DNA of 64,000 nucleotides, from contig QCNS01000011.1 of assembly GCA_003210055.1 (NCBI GenBank), positions 1 through 64,000 on the forward strand, written 5' to 3'. Source of the DNA: SAR116 cluster bacterium AG-426-I14 (GTDB lineage Bacteria > Pseudomonadota > Alphaproteobacteria > Puniceispirillales > Marisalimonadaceae). The position numbers and the translations under genes were made by a program. The notes beneath the pieces are model-generated. The model was given only the letters and a program-made list of their open reading frames with translations. It was not told where the DNA came from and searched no databases. Below, in pieces: positions 8,557-17,510 of the stretch; position 1 is the first letter of the stretch; the number at the start of each line of letters is the position of its first letter.

Positions 8557-11079
8557 TTATTTGTTACATACAACCATTACAGTTTGTTTGGAGGCTATTT
8601 GGTATAACTTTTCATTACCAACAGCTTTATTTCTATTAGACCATTTCGTCGGTATATCGTGAGCTGAGAGGAATTGTTTAATTGTAGACCCTTTAATGCC
8701 AAAGTTTACGGTATCTGTTCTATTAACATTTAACCTTGATACAGCAATCCCCACTATATTACCTCTTTTATCATAAATAGGGCCACCACTATTACCTTTT
8801 CTTATGACAGCATCTATTTCAAACAGACTGACATCATTATTTAATCCCTTGGTTGCACTCACTATGCCTCTTGTAACCTTTATAGTATCACTTACCATAT
8901 CACCAAGTGGGTACCCAGCTACAAGTATCTCCTCGCCACCTCTCACATCTTCTGACCTTATAAGACCACCTGAGATGATAGGTACTATCTGTACAGCTAA
9001 TTTTTGTACAAAAGACCTTGTGTCAGCAGATGCCATTTCCATAGATATAGTTTGTAATATAGCTAGATCATTACGTTTATCTGATGCAATTAAGTCAGCG
9101 GGGATCTGAGAACTAATACTATCACCAACAGTTATCTTCTTACATTGATTAACGACATGTTGGTTCGTTACGATGTGTCTAAACTTACTTACGTAAAAGC
9201 CTGAACCTATTTCTTTTGATGGTTTTTGTTTAATTTTTTTAGGTTGTTGTAATTCTTTGTTCTTCTTCTCTAATTCTGCAACTCGTTGTTCTAAGGCTTT
9301 TCGTTTACTCTCTTCTTCATTTGCTTTTTTTTGTAAGGTTTTTCTCTTTTGTTTTTCATGCTCAAGTTCTGCTGAAGAATTGGATGACTGATTTAAAGCA
9401 ATTGATGAATTTGGTTGATTTTTTAAATTCTTAGAATATAGAAATTTGTCATCTTTCCAAATGCCCTCTTGTATTTTCCCGCTTGGCCATTTTAAAATAC
9501 CTTCACCATGTCTTTTACCATTTTTATATTCACCTCTATACTCAAAGCCATTATAATTATATATACCAAACCCATGTAATTTATTATTTTTATAATTTCC
9601 CTCATATTTATTACCATTTTTATGAATATAAGTTCCATAACCATCCTGTTTACCGTTCTTATATTGCCCGATAAACTTATCTCCCTTAAATTTATCATCC
9701 TTTAGTGCAAAATAAGTACCCTTTCCATGTCTTAAACCATCCTTGTATTCCCCTTTAAAAATATCTCCATCATTATAATTATAAGTACCCTTTCCATGTC
9801 TTTTGCCATCTTTAAAATTGCCGATGTAAATATCACCTTTAAATTTGTTATCTCTTAAAAAATAATAAGTTCCTTTTCCATTTTTTTTTCCATTTCTATA
9901 ATTTCCAACATATTTATCCCCATTTTGTTGATAGGTCGTTCCTTTCCCGTGGGGTTTTCCATTTTTAAATTCACCATTATATTTCCAACCTTTAAACTTT
10001 CCCTCTTTGTACTCAATTGTTCCAATACAATTATGCCAATTCCAATTTGAAGGTTCGAGAATATTTTTTGCTTTGCTTGGAACACAGTTTAAAACTGTTT
10101 TTCTCTTTTGTTTTTCTTGCTCAAGTTCTGCTGAAGATATTGTAGAGTTATTTAAATCTGGCCTAGCATCACTCTGATTGACAAAATTTATTAATTTTTG
10201 AAAAGAATATTCATTTGACTGTTTGTTAAAGACAAACTTACTTCCTGTAAATCTATTATTAATCTTAATGGCTATTACAATTGGATTTTTTTTATTATTA
10301 TCTAGTTCTAAATTATATAATTCTTTTATTTTAAAAATTGCATATTTTTTGTCAAAAAAAGTTTTAAAAATTATTTTTGTATTTATCCAATTTAAATCTG
10401 AACTTTGTGGATTAGTTGTTTTTGACCAGTTAATTAAAGAATAAAAAGTACTATTTTCATTTAAAATAAATTCTGACATTTCTGAAAAAGATTTATGCTT
10501 ACCGTGGTAAAAAAAATAGCCTTCTTTAAGATTTATTTTTAAGTGACTTCCTGTATGAACATAAAAATTTAAGTTTGATTTTTCCCTAAAAATTCTTAAC
10601 AAATTATTGTTATCTTTATCTGATTTTACTCCAGAATTATTGCTATTCGAAGCCATAACATTATTGTATGGCCAATTAGTACATTTGTACTTACCTCCAC
10701 CAGTTGATTGATAACCTGCTCTATCATTGAGTTCTAAATGCATCTCTCCATTAGGCAAAAAATAAAATAACAAATTATACAAAACTCCCGTCCTTGTTCT
10801 TATGCCAAACTTAGCATCCATTCTCTTATTATTACTTTTCAAAAAAAGTGATGATTCATTGTTAAAATATTTTGCTTTTTTCAGAGATTTATTTGTTTTT
10901 ACAGTCAGATTTTTAGGAAACCAACTTTCTGCCCCCTTTTTATTATTAAACCCTGCAGGATCTAAATAATATCTTGTACAATAATGATCTACATAATCAG
11001 CATAAGAACTATCTTGAAAAAATATTAAAGAAGTAAAAAGAAATGAAAATATAAGAATTATTTTATGAAATAATAACAT
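8557..11079 (-). CDS. Secreted MORN-repeat trypsin-like serine protease
   Basis: About 840 residues from the ATG at 11079, chosen because it begins a good signal peptide (MLLFHKIILIFSFLFTSLIF); an upstream start at 11160 would add 27 residues. Domains: unrecognised N-terminal region (about 25-310), coiled-coil linker, roughly eight MORN repeats (about 366-550; units such as YKNGKRHGKGTY), a second copy of the linker, a coiled coil (570-615) and a trypsin-like domain (about 625-840) with H641, D671 and S764 in GNSGGP. MORN repeats often bind lipid or protein. The protease part is nearly the same as that at 2-1435, with about 30 differences in some 217 residues. Periplasmic or surface location is inferred. 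Confidence 0.85.
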   Translation of the reverse strand: MLLFHKIILIFSFLFTSLIFFQDSSYADYVDHYCTRYYLDPAGFNNKKGAESWFPKNLTVKTNKSLKKAKYFNNESSLFLKSNNKRMDAKFGIRTRTGVLYNLLFYFLPNGEMHLELNDRAGYQSTGGGKYKCTNWPYNNVMASNSNNSGVKSDKDNNNLLRIFREKSNLNFYVHTGSHLKINLKEGYFFYHGKHKSFSEMSEFILNENSTFYSLINWSKTTNPQSSDLNWINTKIIFKTFFDKKYAIFKIKELYNLELDNNKKNPIVIAIKINNRFTGSKFVFNKQSNEYSFQKLINFVNQSDARPDLNNSTISSAELEQEKQKRKTVLNCVPSKAKNILEPSNWNWHNCIGTIEYKEGKFKGWKYNGEFKNGKPHGKGTTYQQNGDKYVGNYRNGKKNGKGTYYFLRDNKFKGDIYIGNFKDGKRHGKGTYNYNDGDIFKGEYKDGLRHGKGTYFALKDDKFKGDKFIGQYKNGKQDGYGTYIHKNGNKYEGNYKNNKLHGFGIYNYNGFEYRGEYKNGKRHGEGILKWPSGKIQEGIWKDDKFLYSKNLKNQPNSSIALNQSSNSSAELEHEKQKRKTLQKKANEEESKRKALEQRVAELEKKNKELQQPKKIKQKPSKEIGSGFYVSKFRHIVTNQHVVNQCKKITVGDSISSQIPADLIASDKRNDLAILQTISMEMASADTRSFVQKLAVQIVPIISGGLIRSEDVRGGEEILVAGYPLGDMVSDTIKVTRGIVSATKGLNNDVSLFEIDAVIRKGNSGGPIYDKRGNIVGIAVSRLNVNRTDTVNFGIKGSTIKQFLSAHDIPTKWSNRNKAVGNEKLYQIASKQTVMVVCNK
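9338..10137. repeat. 41-bp direct repeats flanking the MORN block
   Basis: Bases 9338-9378 and 10097-10137 are the same at 40 of 41 positions. On the coding strand they encode SSAELE(Q/H)EKQKRKT, the start of the coiled-coil linker. One copy lies before and one after the MORN-coding block, as if the block had been inserted with duplication of the linker. Confidence 0.8.
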
Positions 11080-11189
11080 TTTTTTAAAATAGCAAATTAT
11101 TAATAAAATATCCAAAATATTTCTAACAAAAACTTTTTTAAAAGTTACAATAAATGTCAATGAAATTTTTTATAAAGTGAAAAGTAATT

Positions 11190-11753
11190 TTGTTAATTTT
11201 TAAAAAAATATTTATTTTAGCAATATATTTATTTGCATTTTGTTCTAGTTTTAACTCACTAGCAAAAGATAATTTAGCGGCCACAATTAAAAACAAACAA
11301 GCAAATGTAATTTTTTTACGACATACTTTAGCTCCAGGATACGGTGATCCAAAAGATTTTGATTTAAATAATTGTAATAAGCAAAGAAATTTAAATAAAA
11401 TTGGAAGGAATCAAGCAAAGAATATTGGAAAATACTTTTTAAGAAATAAGATCAAATTTGATGAAATATTAAGCAGTGAATGGTGCAGATGTAAAGATAC
11501 TGCAAAGGAATTAAATATAGGTAAATGGGAAACTTTTTCAGGATTAAATTCTTTTTTTCAAAGTTACTCAGACAAAGAAAAAGTATTAAATCTATTAAGA
11601 AATAAACTTAATAATATTGACAAAAATAGTCTTAATTTAATGATCACTCATCAGGTTGTTATAGCTGAGATAACTGGCATTTACACCCATAGTGGGGGTA
11701 TTGTGATTTATAATTCTCATAACAAAACTGCGGAAGAGATTACCATTGAATGA
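11190..11753 (+). CDS. Exported histidine phosphatase family protein
   Basis: A 187-residue protein with a signal peptide (about residues 1-24) and a small histidine-phosphatase domain. The variant catalytic motif FLRHTLAPG replaces the usual RHG; the second Arg region is SSEWCRCKDTA and the distal His is in LMITHQVVIAEITG. Such short exported members resemble SixA-like or lipid-phosphate branches, and the substrate is not predictable. The start is TTG; no in-frame ATG precedes the signal sequence. Confidence 0.7.
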   Translation: MLIFKKIFILAIYLFAFCSSFNSLAKDNLAATIKNKQANVIFLRHTLAPGYGDPKDFDLNNCNKQRNLNKIGRNQAKNIGKYFLRNKIKFDEILSSEWCRCKDTAKELNIGKWETFSGLNSFFQSYSDKEKVLNLLRNKLNNIDKNSLNLMITHQVVIAEITGIYTHSGGIVIYNSHNKTAEEITIE

Positions 11754-11820
11754 AGTTGTGAGGTGTAGACTGTATAATTTATTTAAGAAAAAATTAAAGA
11801 TAAAATAATTATAAATAGAT

Positions 11821-12441
11821 TTAATTTAATAGACGTATTTTTGTTATTTTTTTCAATAGTGTTTTACTAATAATAGTTACACCCTTTTCATTAGGATGCA
11901 TTCCATCACTAAGATTGAGTTCGGGATTAAGAGCAACACCTTCAAGCAAAAAAGGTATATAAAATAAATCATATTTTTTCTGAAGCAAAGGATATAATCT
12001 ATCAAATTTATTTTTAAAGTTTTTTTCATAATTTGATGGTGCTACCATACCAGCTAAAATAATTAAAATCTTTTTGTTTAGAGTGATATTTATAATTTTC
12101 TCTAAATTTTTCATCGTTTCATCTGGTTTAATACCCCTTAACATATCATTAGCACCTAAACACAAAACAACAATTTTGATATTTTTTTCTGATAAAATCC
12201 ATTTTATTCTATTTAATCCACCTGCAGATGTATCACCAGCCACACTTGCATTGATAACTTCAAAATTAAACCCATTTTCATCAAGCTTTTGTTTTAAAAC
12301 ATTAGATAAATGATATTTTTTCTCTAAACCATAACCAGACATCAAACTATCACCAAATAAAATTATCTTACTTTTAGAAAATGCATTAAATGGTACTAGA
12401 CATATTATCGTGATTATAATAAGGGTTTTACTAATGGACAT
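11821..12441 (-). CDS. tesA: SGNH/GDSL esterase, TesA-type thioesterase/lysophospholipase
   Basis: Exported esterase of about 206 residues. The start at 12441 gives a signal peptide ([20 protein letters not shown]); a longer frame reaching 12615 would overlap the ABC gene and is rejected. The SGNH blocks are present: GDSLMSGYGL with nucleophile S32, the Gly block in AGDTSAGG, GAND, and a C-terminal SDGMHPN with the Asp-His pair. Periplasmic TesA hydrolyses acyl-thioesters and lysophospholipids. It is divergent from the ybbA/ybbP-type exporter, the classic tesA-ybbAP arrangement, with start codons overlapping. Confidence 0.85.
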   Translation of the reverse strand: MSISKTLIIITIICLVPFNAFSKSKIILFGDSLMSGYGLEKKYHLSNVLKQKLDENGFNFEVINASVAGDTSAGGLNRIKWILSEKNIKIVVLCLGANDMLRGIKPDETMKNLEKIINITLNKKILIILAGMVAPSNYEKNFKNKFDRLYPLLQKKYDLFYIPFLLEGVALNPELNLSDGMHPNEKGVTIISKTLLKKITKIRLLN

Positions 12442-13102
12442 GCTCTTAAAATTAAATGATGTTGGACTAATATATAAGACAGATAATTCATCTATCAACG
12501 TATTACAAGACATTAGTTTTGTGTTAAAGTATAAACAAACATTAGCAATCATAGGTGAGAGCGGATCGGGTAAAACAAGTCTAATAATGTTAATAGGTGG
12601 ACTTGAGAGAAACACATCTGGTAAAATTTATTTTTTAAACCATGAACTTTCTAATTTAAATGAAGATAAAATTTCAGAAATTAGAAAAAAAAATATTGGA
12701 ATTGTTTTTCAATCATTTTATCTAGTGCCCAATTATACTGCATTAGAGAATGTATGTTTAACATTAGAGATTAATCGTATAAAAAATCCGATAAAGAAAG
12801 GAAAAGAAATTCTTGATAGGTTTGGATTAAGCAAACGTTTAACTCATTACCCTTCCCAATTGTCTGGAGGCGAACAACAACGTGTTGCAATTGCAAGATC
12901 AGTTGTTATGAAACCAAAACTAATTTTAGCAGACGAACCAACAGGTAACCTGGATAGCGAAAATTCTGAAATTATATCAAATATGTTGTTTGAATATGTA
13001 AATGAAGAATCTGCTAGTTTAATTTTAGTTACCCATGATCAAAATCTAGCAAAAAGAACGCAAAAAATAATAAAAATAAAAGATGGTACAATTGTTAAAT
13101 GA
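12434..13102 (+). CDS. ybbA: ABC exporter ATPase, YbbA/LolD type
   Basis: ATP-binding subunit of a MacB/LolD-family ABC system. Walker A is GESGSGKTS, the Q-loop is [16 protein letters not shown], the signature is [14 protein letters not shown] and Walker B is [12 protein letters not shown]. The ATG at 12434 (or 12440) is preferred over 12410, which would add residues untypical of the family. The following permease overlaps its 3' end by 20 bases, so the two are co-translated. Neighbouring tesA suggests a lipid or envelope-related role, as proposed for E. coli ybbAP. The exact cargo is unknown. Confidence 0.85.
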   Translation: MDMLLKLNDVGLIYKTDNSSINVLQDISFVLKYKQTLAIIGESGSGKTSLIMLIGGLERNTSGKIYFLNHELSNLNEDKISEIRKKNIGIVFQSFYLVPNYTALENVCLTLEINRIKNPIKKGKEILDRFGLSKRLTHYPSQLSGGEQQRVAIARSVVMKPKLILADEPTGNLDSENSEIISNMLFEYVNEESASLILVTHDQNLAKRTQKIIKIKDGTIVK

Positions 13103-15620
13103 TCTTCCTATAAGTTTTTTTCTTGTTCATGCATATAGAGACCTATCAAGAAGTTACAAAAGTATACTAAGTATTATAATCACACTATTTCTAAGTTTGT
13201 TTATTTTAAGTAGCATCTTTACTGTAAAAGATAATCTAGAAGAGTCTCTTAAAATTAACGCTAAAACTCTTTTAGGTGGTGACTTAGAAATTGATTATAA
13301 TAGAGTTGAAGGAGACAAACTTTTATTAGATAAGATTGGTAAGTTTTCTTTAATTTCAAAAATTGTTGAATTTAATACTATGATTTCAACAATTAATAAA
13401 CGAGACAACATAACGTCTTATATAAGAATAAAATCGGTTGACAAAAATTACCCTCTATTTGGGAAAGTATTAACTGAACCTAAAAATATATTAAAAAAAA
13501 TAAATGACATTGATAATACTATTATTGTTAATGAAAATATTTTTAAAAAGCTTAATTTAAAATTAAATGATAAAATTAAACTCCAAAATAAAGAATTCAT
13601 AGTTATTGGTTTAGTTAAAAATTTACCTGATATTGGTGGTGCTTTCGTTTTTGGTGATTTTGCCATAACAGGAGAAAAAATTATTGAAATTCTTAATTTA
13701 AAAAATTTTGGTAGTTTTTTAAGTTATGAATATAAAGTTAAATTCTTTGATAATATCGACATAAAAAGTGCAACAAATAAGCTAACTGCACTATTATCTA
13801 AAGAAAAAAATATTAAAATAAGATCACCAGAAAATTCAGCAATTGGTATTAAAAACTTTATCGACAATTTTTCTCAATTCTTATCTCTAATATCAATAAG
13901 TACCATTTTAATTGCTGGAATAGGAATATCTAATAGTTTATTGGCTTTTATTAACCAGAAGATAACTTCAATATCTATTCAAAAAGCTATTGGTATGTCT
14001 TCTGCAAGCATAAAAAAAATATTTTATGTAGAACTTATTATTTTACTGATTTTAATTTCATTAATTACGTATGGCTTAAGTTTCTTATTAAGTCCAATTA
14101 TTAACAACTTTATTCAATTGGCTATTGGTATTGAGTTGAGTACTCATTTCTCATTATATAATTTTACAAAAATACTTTTTATAGGAGTTTTGGTTACAAT
14201 TATATTTTCTTTACCTACTATAAATTCTATTGATTCAATTTCTTCATCTAATTTATTAAGAAATAATTATAAGGCATTGAAATTCAATTTTAATAAATCT
14301 TCTATTTTGTATATTTTACTATTGTCTTTTTTACTAATAACGACATTCTCGTTTAGTTTTTCAAAGCCTGTATATAGTTTACTTTACTTTATATCTTTTT
14401 TTGTTTTTTTAATAACTTTTTACTTTATGTCTAGAATTATCATTAGACTTTTAAAAAAATTAGAGACTAACAAAAATATTATTTTAAAAATTGCGACAAA
14501 AAATATTATTAATTCACATGTTAGCACTTCCATAACAATTTTGTCTCTTGGATTAGGATTAACATTATTACTAACTTTATCGTTTGTTGGATCCAACTTT
14601 AAAAGGGAAATACAAAATTCAATTCCTTCAATCGCTCCTGATTATTTTTTTGTTGGAATTCAACATGAACAAAAAAATCCTTTAATAGACCAAATAAAAG
14701 AATATGAAAAAAATGTAAATATTGAAGTTTTGCCTATGGTTTCTGCAGGTATCGTTAAAATTAATGGCATAGATCCAAATACTTATATAGATAAATCAAA
14801 TGGTAGCTATTGGGTTATAAGAAATAATAGAAGAATTTCTTGGAGTAATGAAATACCAATTGATAACCCTCTAACAAAAGGTACATGGTGGGATCTTTCT
14901 AAACCTAATAAGCTTCAATTATCTATTGATGACAGAGTTGCAAGAGATTTGGGCATTAAAATCGGTGATAAAATTATATTAAATGTTTATGGAAGAGAAA
15001 TTGAAGGTGAGGTTTTTAATTTTAGATTAGTAAACTATAGAGATTTAAGTATTAATTTTGCTATTTTGATTAATCCACAATACGCCATTAATATCCCACA
15101 CGAATACCTAATGACGACTAAATTCAATAAAATTAATAACTTCAAGGAAGTAGATTTTTTAAATAAATTTCCTAATGTTTCAATAATTAAAATATCTGAT
15201 TATCTTACAAAAATTAATGACCTATTAAATAAGATTTTTATCGGAGTAAGTTTAATAGCATTAATAACAATTGTTGTAGGTTTAGTTGTTATTTCAAGTA
15301 CAATAATAGCACAAGGAAGAATAAATATTTTTCAAAATTTAATTTTTAAGATACTTGGATTTTCTAGAAAGCAAATTATAAAAATATCGATTTATGAGTT
15401 TTTTATTAAATTTATTTCAATTATTATTTTTTCAACTTTATTTTCAATAATCTCTTCAATTTATATAGTTGAAGAAATTTTTAGATTAAATTGGAAATTT
15501 GATTACATTTTTTATTTAAATGTTACTTTAGGTGTTGGTTGTATAACAGTAATATTGATTTTATTCACTTTTCTAAAATATCTAAACCCGAAGGTTTATC
15601 CACTCATAAGAAATGAATAA
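13083..15620 (+). CDS. ybbP: FtsX-family ABC exporter permease, YbbP type
   Basis: Large permease of 845 residues with an N-terminal TM helix, a long periplasmic domain, three TM helices near residues 265-390, a further membrane block near 405-460, a second periplasmic region and a C-terminal TM block. This duplicated FtsX layout and length are typical of YbbP/MacB-like permeases. It overlaps the ATPase gene and ends 21 bases before the converging MBL-fold gene. Ile, Asn and Lys are very frequent, as expected from the base composition. Confidence 0.85.
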   Translation: MVQLLNDLPISFFLVHAYRDLSRSYKSILSIIITLFLSLFILSSIFTVKDNLEESLKINAKTLLGGDLEIDYNRVEGDKLLLDKIGKFSLISKIVEFNTMISTINKRDNITSYIRIKSVDKNYPLFGKVLTEPKNILKKINDIDNTIIVNENIFKKLNLKLNDKIKLQNKEFIVIGLVKNLPDIGGAFVFGDFAITGEKIIEILNLKNFGSFLSYEYKVKFFDNIDIKSATNKLTALLSKEKNIKIRSPENSAIGIKNFIDNFSQFLSLISISTILIAGIGISNSLLAFINQKITSISIQKAIGMSSASIKKIFYVELIILLILISLITYGLSFLLSPIINNFIQLAIGIELSTHFSLYNFTKILFIGVLVTIIFSLPTINSIDSISSSNLLRNNYKALKFNFNKSSILYILLLSFLLITTFSFSFSKPVYSLLYFISFFVFLITFYFMSRIIIRLLKKLETNKNIILKIATKNIINSHVSTSITILSLGLGLTLLLTLSFVGSNFKREIQNSIPSIAPDYFFVGIQHEQKNPLIDQIKEYEKNVNIEVLPMVSAGIVKINGIDPNTYIDKSNGSYWVIRNNRRISWSNEIPIDNPLTKGTWWDLSKPNKLQLSIDDRVARDLGIKIGDKIILNVYGREIEGEVFNFRLVNYRDLSINFAILINPQYAINIPHEYLMTTKFNKINNFKEVDFLNKFPNVSIIKISDYLTKINDLLNKIFIGVSLIALITIVVGLVVISSTIIAQGRINIFQNLIFKILGFSRKQIIKISIYEFFIKFISIIIFSTLFSIISSIYIVEEIFRLNWKFDYIFYLNVTLGVGCITVILILFTFLKYLNPKVYPLIRNE

Positions 15621-15641
15621 TCAAATAAAATAATATATTTT

Positions 15642-16469
15642 TTAACCATCAAATTTATAACCTAGTCCAGATTTTTCAATATACCCAAACTTAGGCGTTA
15701 ACATATGCCCCCCAGTGCATAATATTTTCTCGTTACAAACCATATCAAAAAGTCTCTTGCGTGTTTTTAATCCCTGGTCAGTATCTACATCAAAAACAAG
15801 TGATATATTAGGATCAGATAGTTGTAAATTTGGTGTATGTAGAATATCACCTAAATGCATAAAAGTATTACTTCCATCATCAACTCTAAAACCAGCGTGG
15901 CCTGGGGTATGCCCTGGCAAACTAACAACATGAACATTTTTAATAATTTCGGCGTCTGGACCCAAAGAAACTACTTTTTCACCATAAGATTTTAAAACTG
16001 ATTTGGCTAAATTTGCAAAGTCTTTACCATTAACATCAACATCATCAAAATCATCACTATTCCAAAAATCAATCTCTTTTGATAACACTTTTACTGCGGC
16101 GTTTGGGAATACTGGTATACCATCTTTTGATATTGCCCCTCCAACATGATCGGGATGAAGGTGAGTAAAGAAAATATCTGTCACTTCATTTGGTTGCACA
16201 TTCACTTTTTTTAGTTCATCTAGTATAAAGCCACATGTCGGACCAAATAAATCTCTACATCCTGCATCAATCAACAAATTTTTTCCGTCTTGCTGAATTA
16301 AAAAAGCATTAATATTGCTTAGAGTTAAATCTTTATTGGTTTCGTCTTCTAAATTCTTTTGGATTTCATCGTTTAAATTTAATAACACTTCTTTTGGTAA
16401 GTTTAATTCACCATCTTTTAAAGCTATTATCTTTGTACTGCCAATTGATACTTCCTTTAAATCACTCAT
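15642..16469 (-). CDS. MBL-fold metallo-hydrolase
   Basis: A 275-residue metallo-beta-lactamase-fold hydrolase with no signal peptide. The dinuclear metal motif HxHxDH is intact (H103, H105, D107, H108 in FTHLHPDHVGG), with further ligands in SLPGHTPGHAG and HLGDILHTP. Length and motif spacing resemble lactonase-like (AttM/AiiA) and other uncharacterised members. No quorum-sensing genes are visible, so lactonase activity should not be assumed. Downstream of phoB on the same strand with a 60-base gap. Confidence 0.75.
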   Translation of the reverse strand: MSDLKEVSIGSTKIIALKDGELNLPKEVLLNLNDEIQKNLEDETNKDLTLSNINAFLIQQDGKNLLIDAGCRDLFGPTCGFILDELKKVNVQPNEVTDIFFTHLHPDHVGGAISKDGIPVFPNAAVKVLSKEIDFWNSDDFDDVDVNGKDFANLAKSVLKSYGEKVVSLGPDAEIIKNVHVVSLPGHTPGHAGFRVDDGSNTFMHLGDILHTPNLQLSDPNISLVFDVDTDQGLKTRKRLFDMVCNEKILCTGGHMLTPKFGYIEKSGLGYKFDG

Positions 16470-16529
16470 TTTATCCTCTTTAAATATAAATTTAATTATA
16501 TATAAAAATGTAAATTTGAAAATATTTTG

Positions 16530-17231
16530 TTAAAAATTAGTTTGATTTTTAATTAGACCGTACCCACCATCTCTAACAGTCTTTATTAAATCTTTGTCAT
16601 TTTTATTAGGTCTTAAAGCTTTTCTTAACCTACTCATATGTACATCAACAGTCCTCTGCTCAACGAACACATCATGACCCCAAACATAATCCAATAGTTT
16701 TGACCTGCTATAGATATGACCAGGCCTTTCCATAAAAAGTACCAGTAATTTAAATTCTTTAGGACCAAGTTTTAATGGAACATTATTTCTAGTAGCAAGT
16801 CTTTCAGACATTGAAACCCTTAATTCGCCATGTTCTAAAATATCTTCAACATGAGAAGGTTTTGTCCTTCTTAATAGCGCTTTTACCCTTGACACAAGTT
16901 CTATTGGTGAGAATGGCTTAGAAATATAATCATCTGCGCCAGTATCCAGTCCTAGGGACTTATCGCCCTCTTCACTTCTAGCACTCAAAATTATTATTGG
17001 AATAAGTTTGGTTTCTTTTTTTGACCTAAGAGTTCTACAAACATCTATGCCAGACATATTTGGCATCATCCAATCTAAAATAACTAAATCAGGTCTTAAA
17101 TCTTCAACTTTTATGAGGGCATCTTCTCCATTTTCAGCTTTAATAATGGAAAATCCTGCTTTCTTTAGGTTATAGGACATTAACTCTAATTGATTTGGCT
17201 CATCGTCTGCTATTAAAATTGAAACTTCCAT
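16530..17231 (-). CDS. phoB: Phosphate regulon response regulator PhoB
   Basis: OmpR/PhoB-type response regulator of 233 residues. The receiver domain has acidic residues near 9-11, phospho-acceptor D53 in VILDWMMPNMSG and a conserved Lys in ISKPFSP. A winged-helix DNA-binding domain follows, with the PhoB-like recognition region VEQRTVDVHMSRLRKAL. It should bind Pho boxes and activate phosphate-starvation genes when phosphorylated by PhoR. In many relatives pstSCAB-phoU sits between phoR and phoB; here only a PiT relic does. Confidence 0.88.
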   Translation of the reverse strand: MEVSILIADDEPNQLELMSYNLKKAGFSIIKAENGEDALIKVEDLRPDLVILDWMMPNMSGIDVCRTLRSKKETKLIPIIILSARSEEGDKSLGLDTGADDYISKPFSPIELVSRVKALLRRTKPSHVEDILEHGELRVSMSERLATRNNVPLKLGPKEFKLLVLFMERPGHIYSRSKLLDYVWGHDVFVEQRTVDVHMSRLRKALRPNKNDKDLIKTVRDGGYGLIKNQTNF

Positions 17232-17266
17232 GACATTAATTTAGATATAAGATAATCAAAATCAAA

Positions 17267-17395
17267 TTAAATAAATGCATAATCTAAAAACAAATATATT
17301 AAAGACGCAATTAAAGCAGAAGCTGGCACAGTTATTATCCATGCACCTGCAATAGAAAAAAGAAATTTACTATTTAAACTAATCATATATTTCAC
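17267..17395 (-). pseudogene. Relic of a PiT-family phosphate permease C-terminus
   Basis: Reverse-strand reading from GTG 17395 (ATG at 17386) to TAA 17267-17269 contains AGAWIITVPASALIASLIY, the signature of the last TM helices of PitA-like inorganic phosphate transporters. A stop (TAG) directly precedes it and no other part of the permease is present, so it is a relic of about 40 codons. An AGGTG-like sequence precedes the ATG, so translation of a micro-protein cannot be excluded. Its position between phoR and phoB supports a phosphate-related origin. Confidence 0.7.
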
Positions 17396-17510
17396 CTAAG
17401 AATTGAAAATATTACATTGTTTTAAATCAATAATATTACAGTTTTATTACAATTTTTATTTAAATATTAATAAAATTAATATAATAAAATCAATTATTTA
17501 TTTTTAAAGT

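Noticed and set aside
9483-9674. Tyr/His-rich ORF on the plus strand
   Set aside because: Antisense shadow of the MORN repeats; its repetitive composition comes from the repeat DNA.
12442-12615. 5' extension of tesA
   Set aside because: It would add 58 residues before a good signal peptide and lie antisense to the ybbA start region.
15642-16469. Quorum-quenching lactonase
   Set aside because: The HxHxDH motif is shared by the whole MBL superfamily; nothing nearby supports signal degradation.
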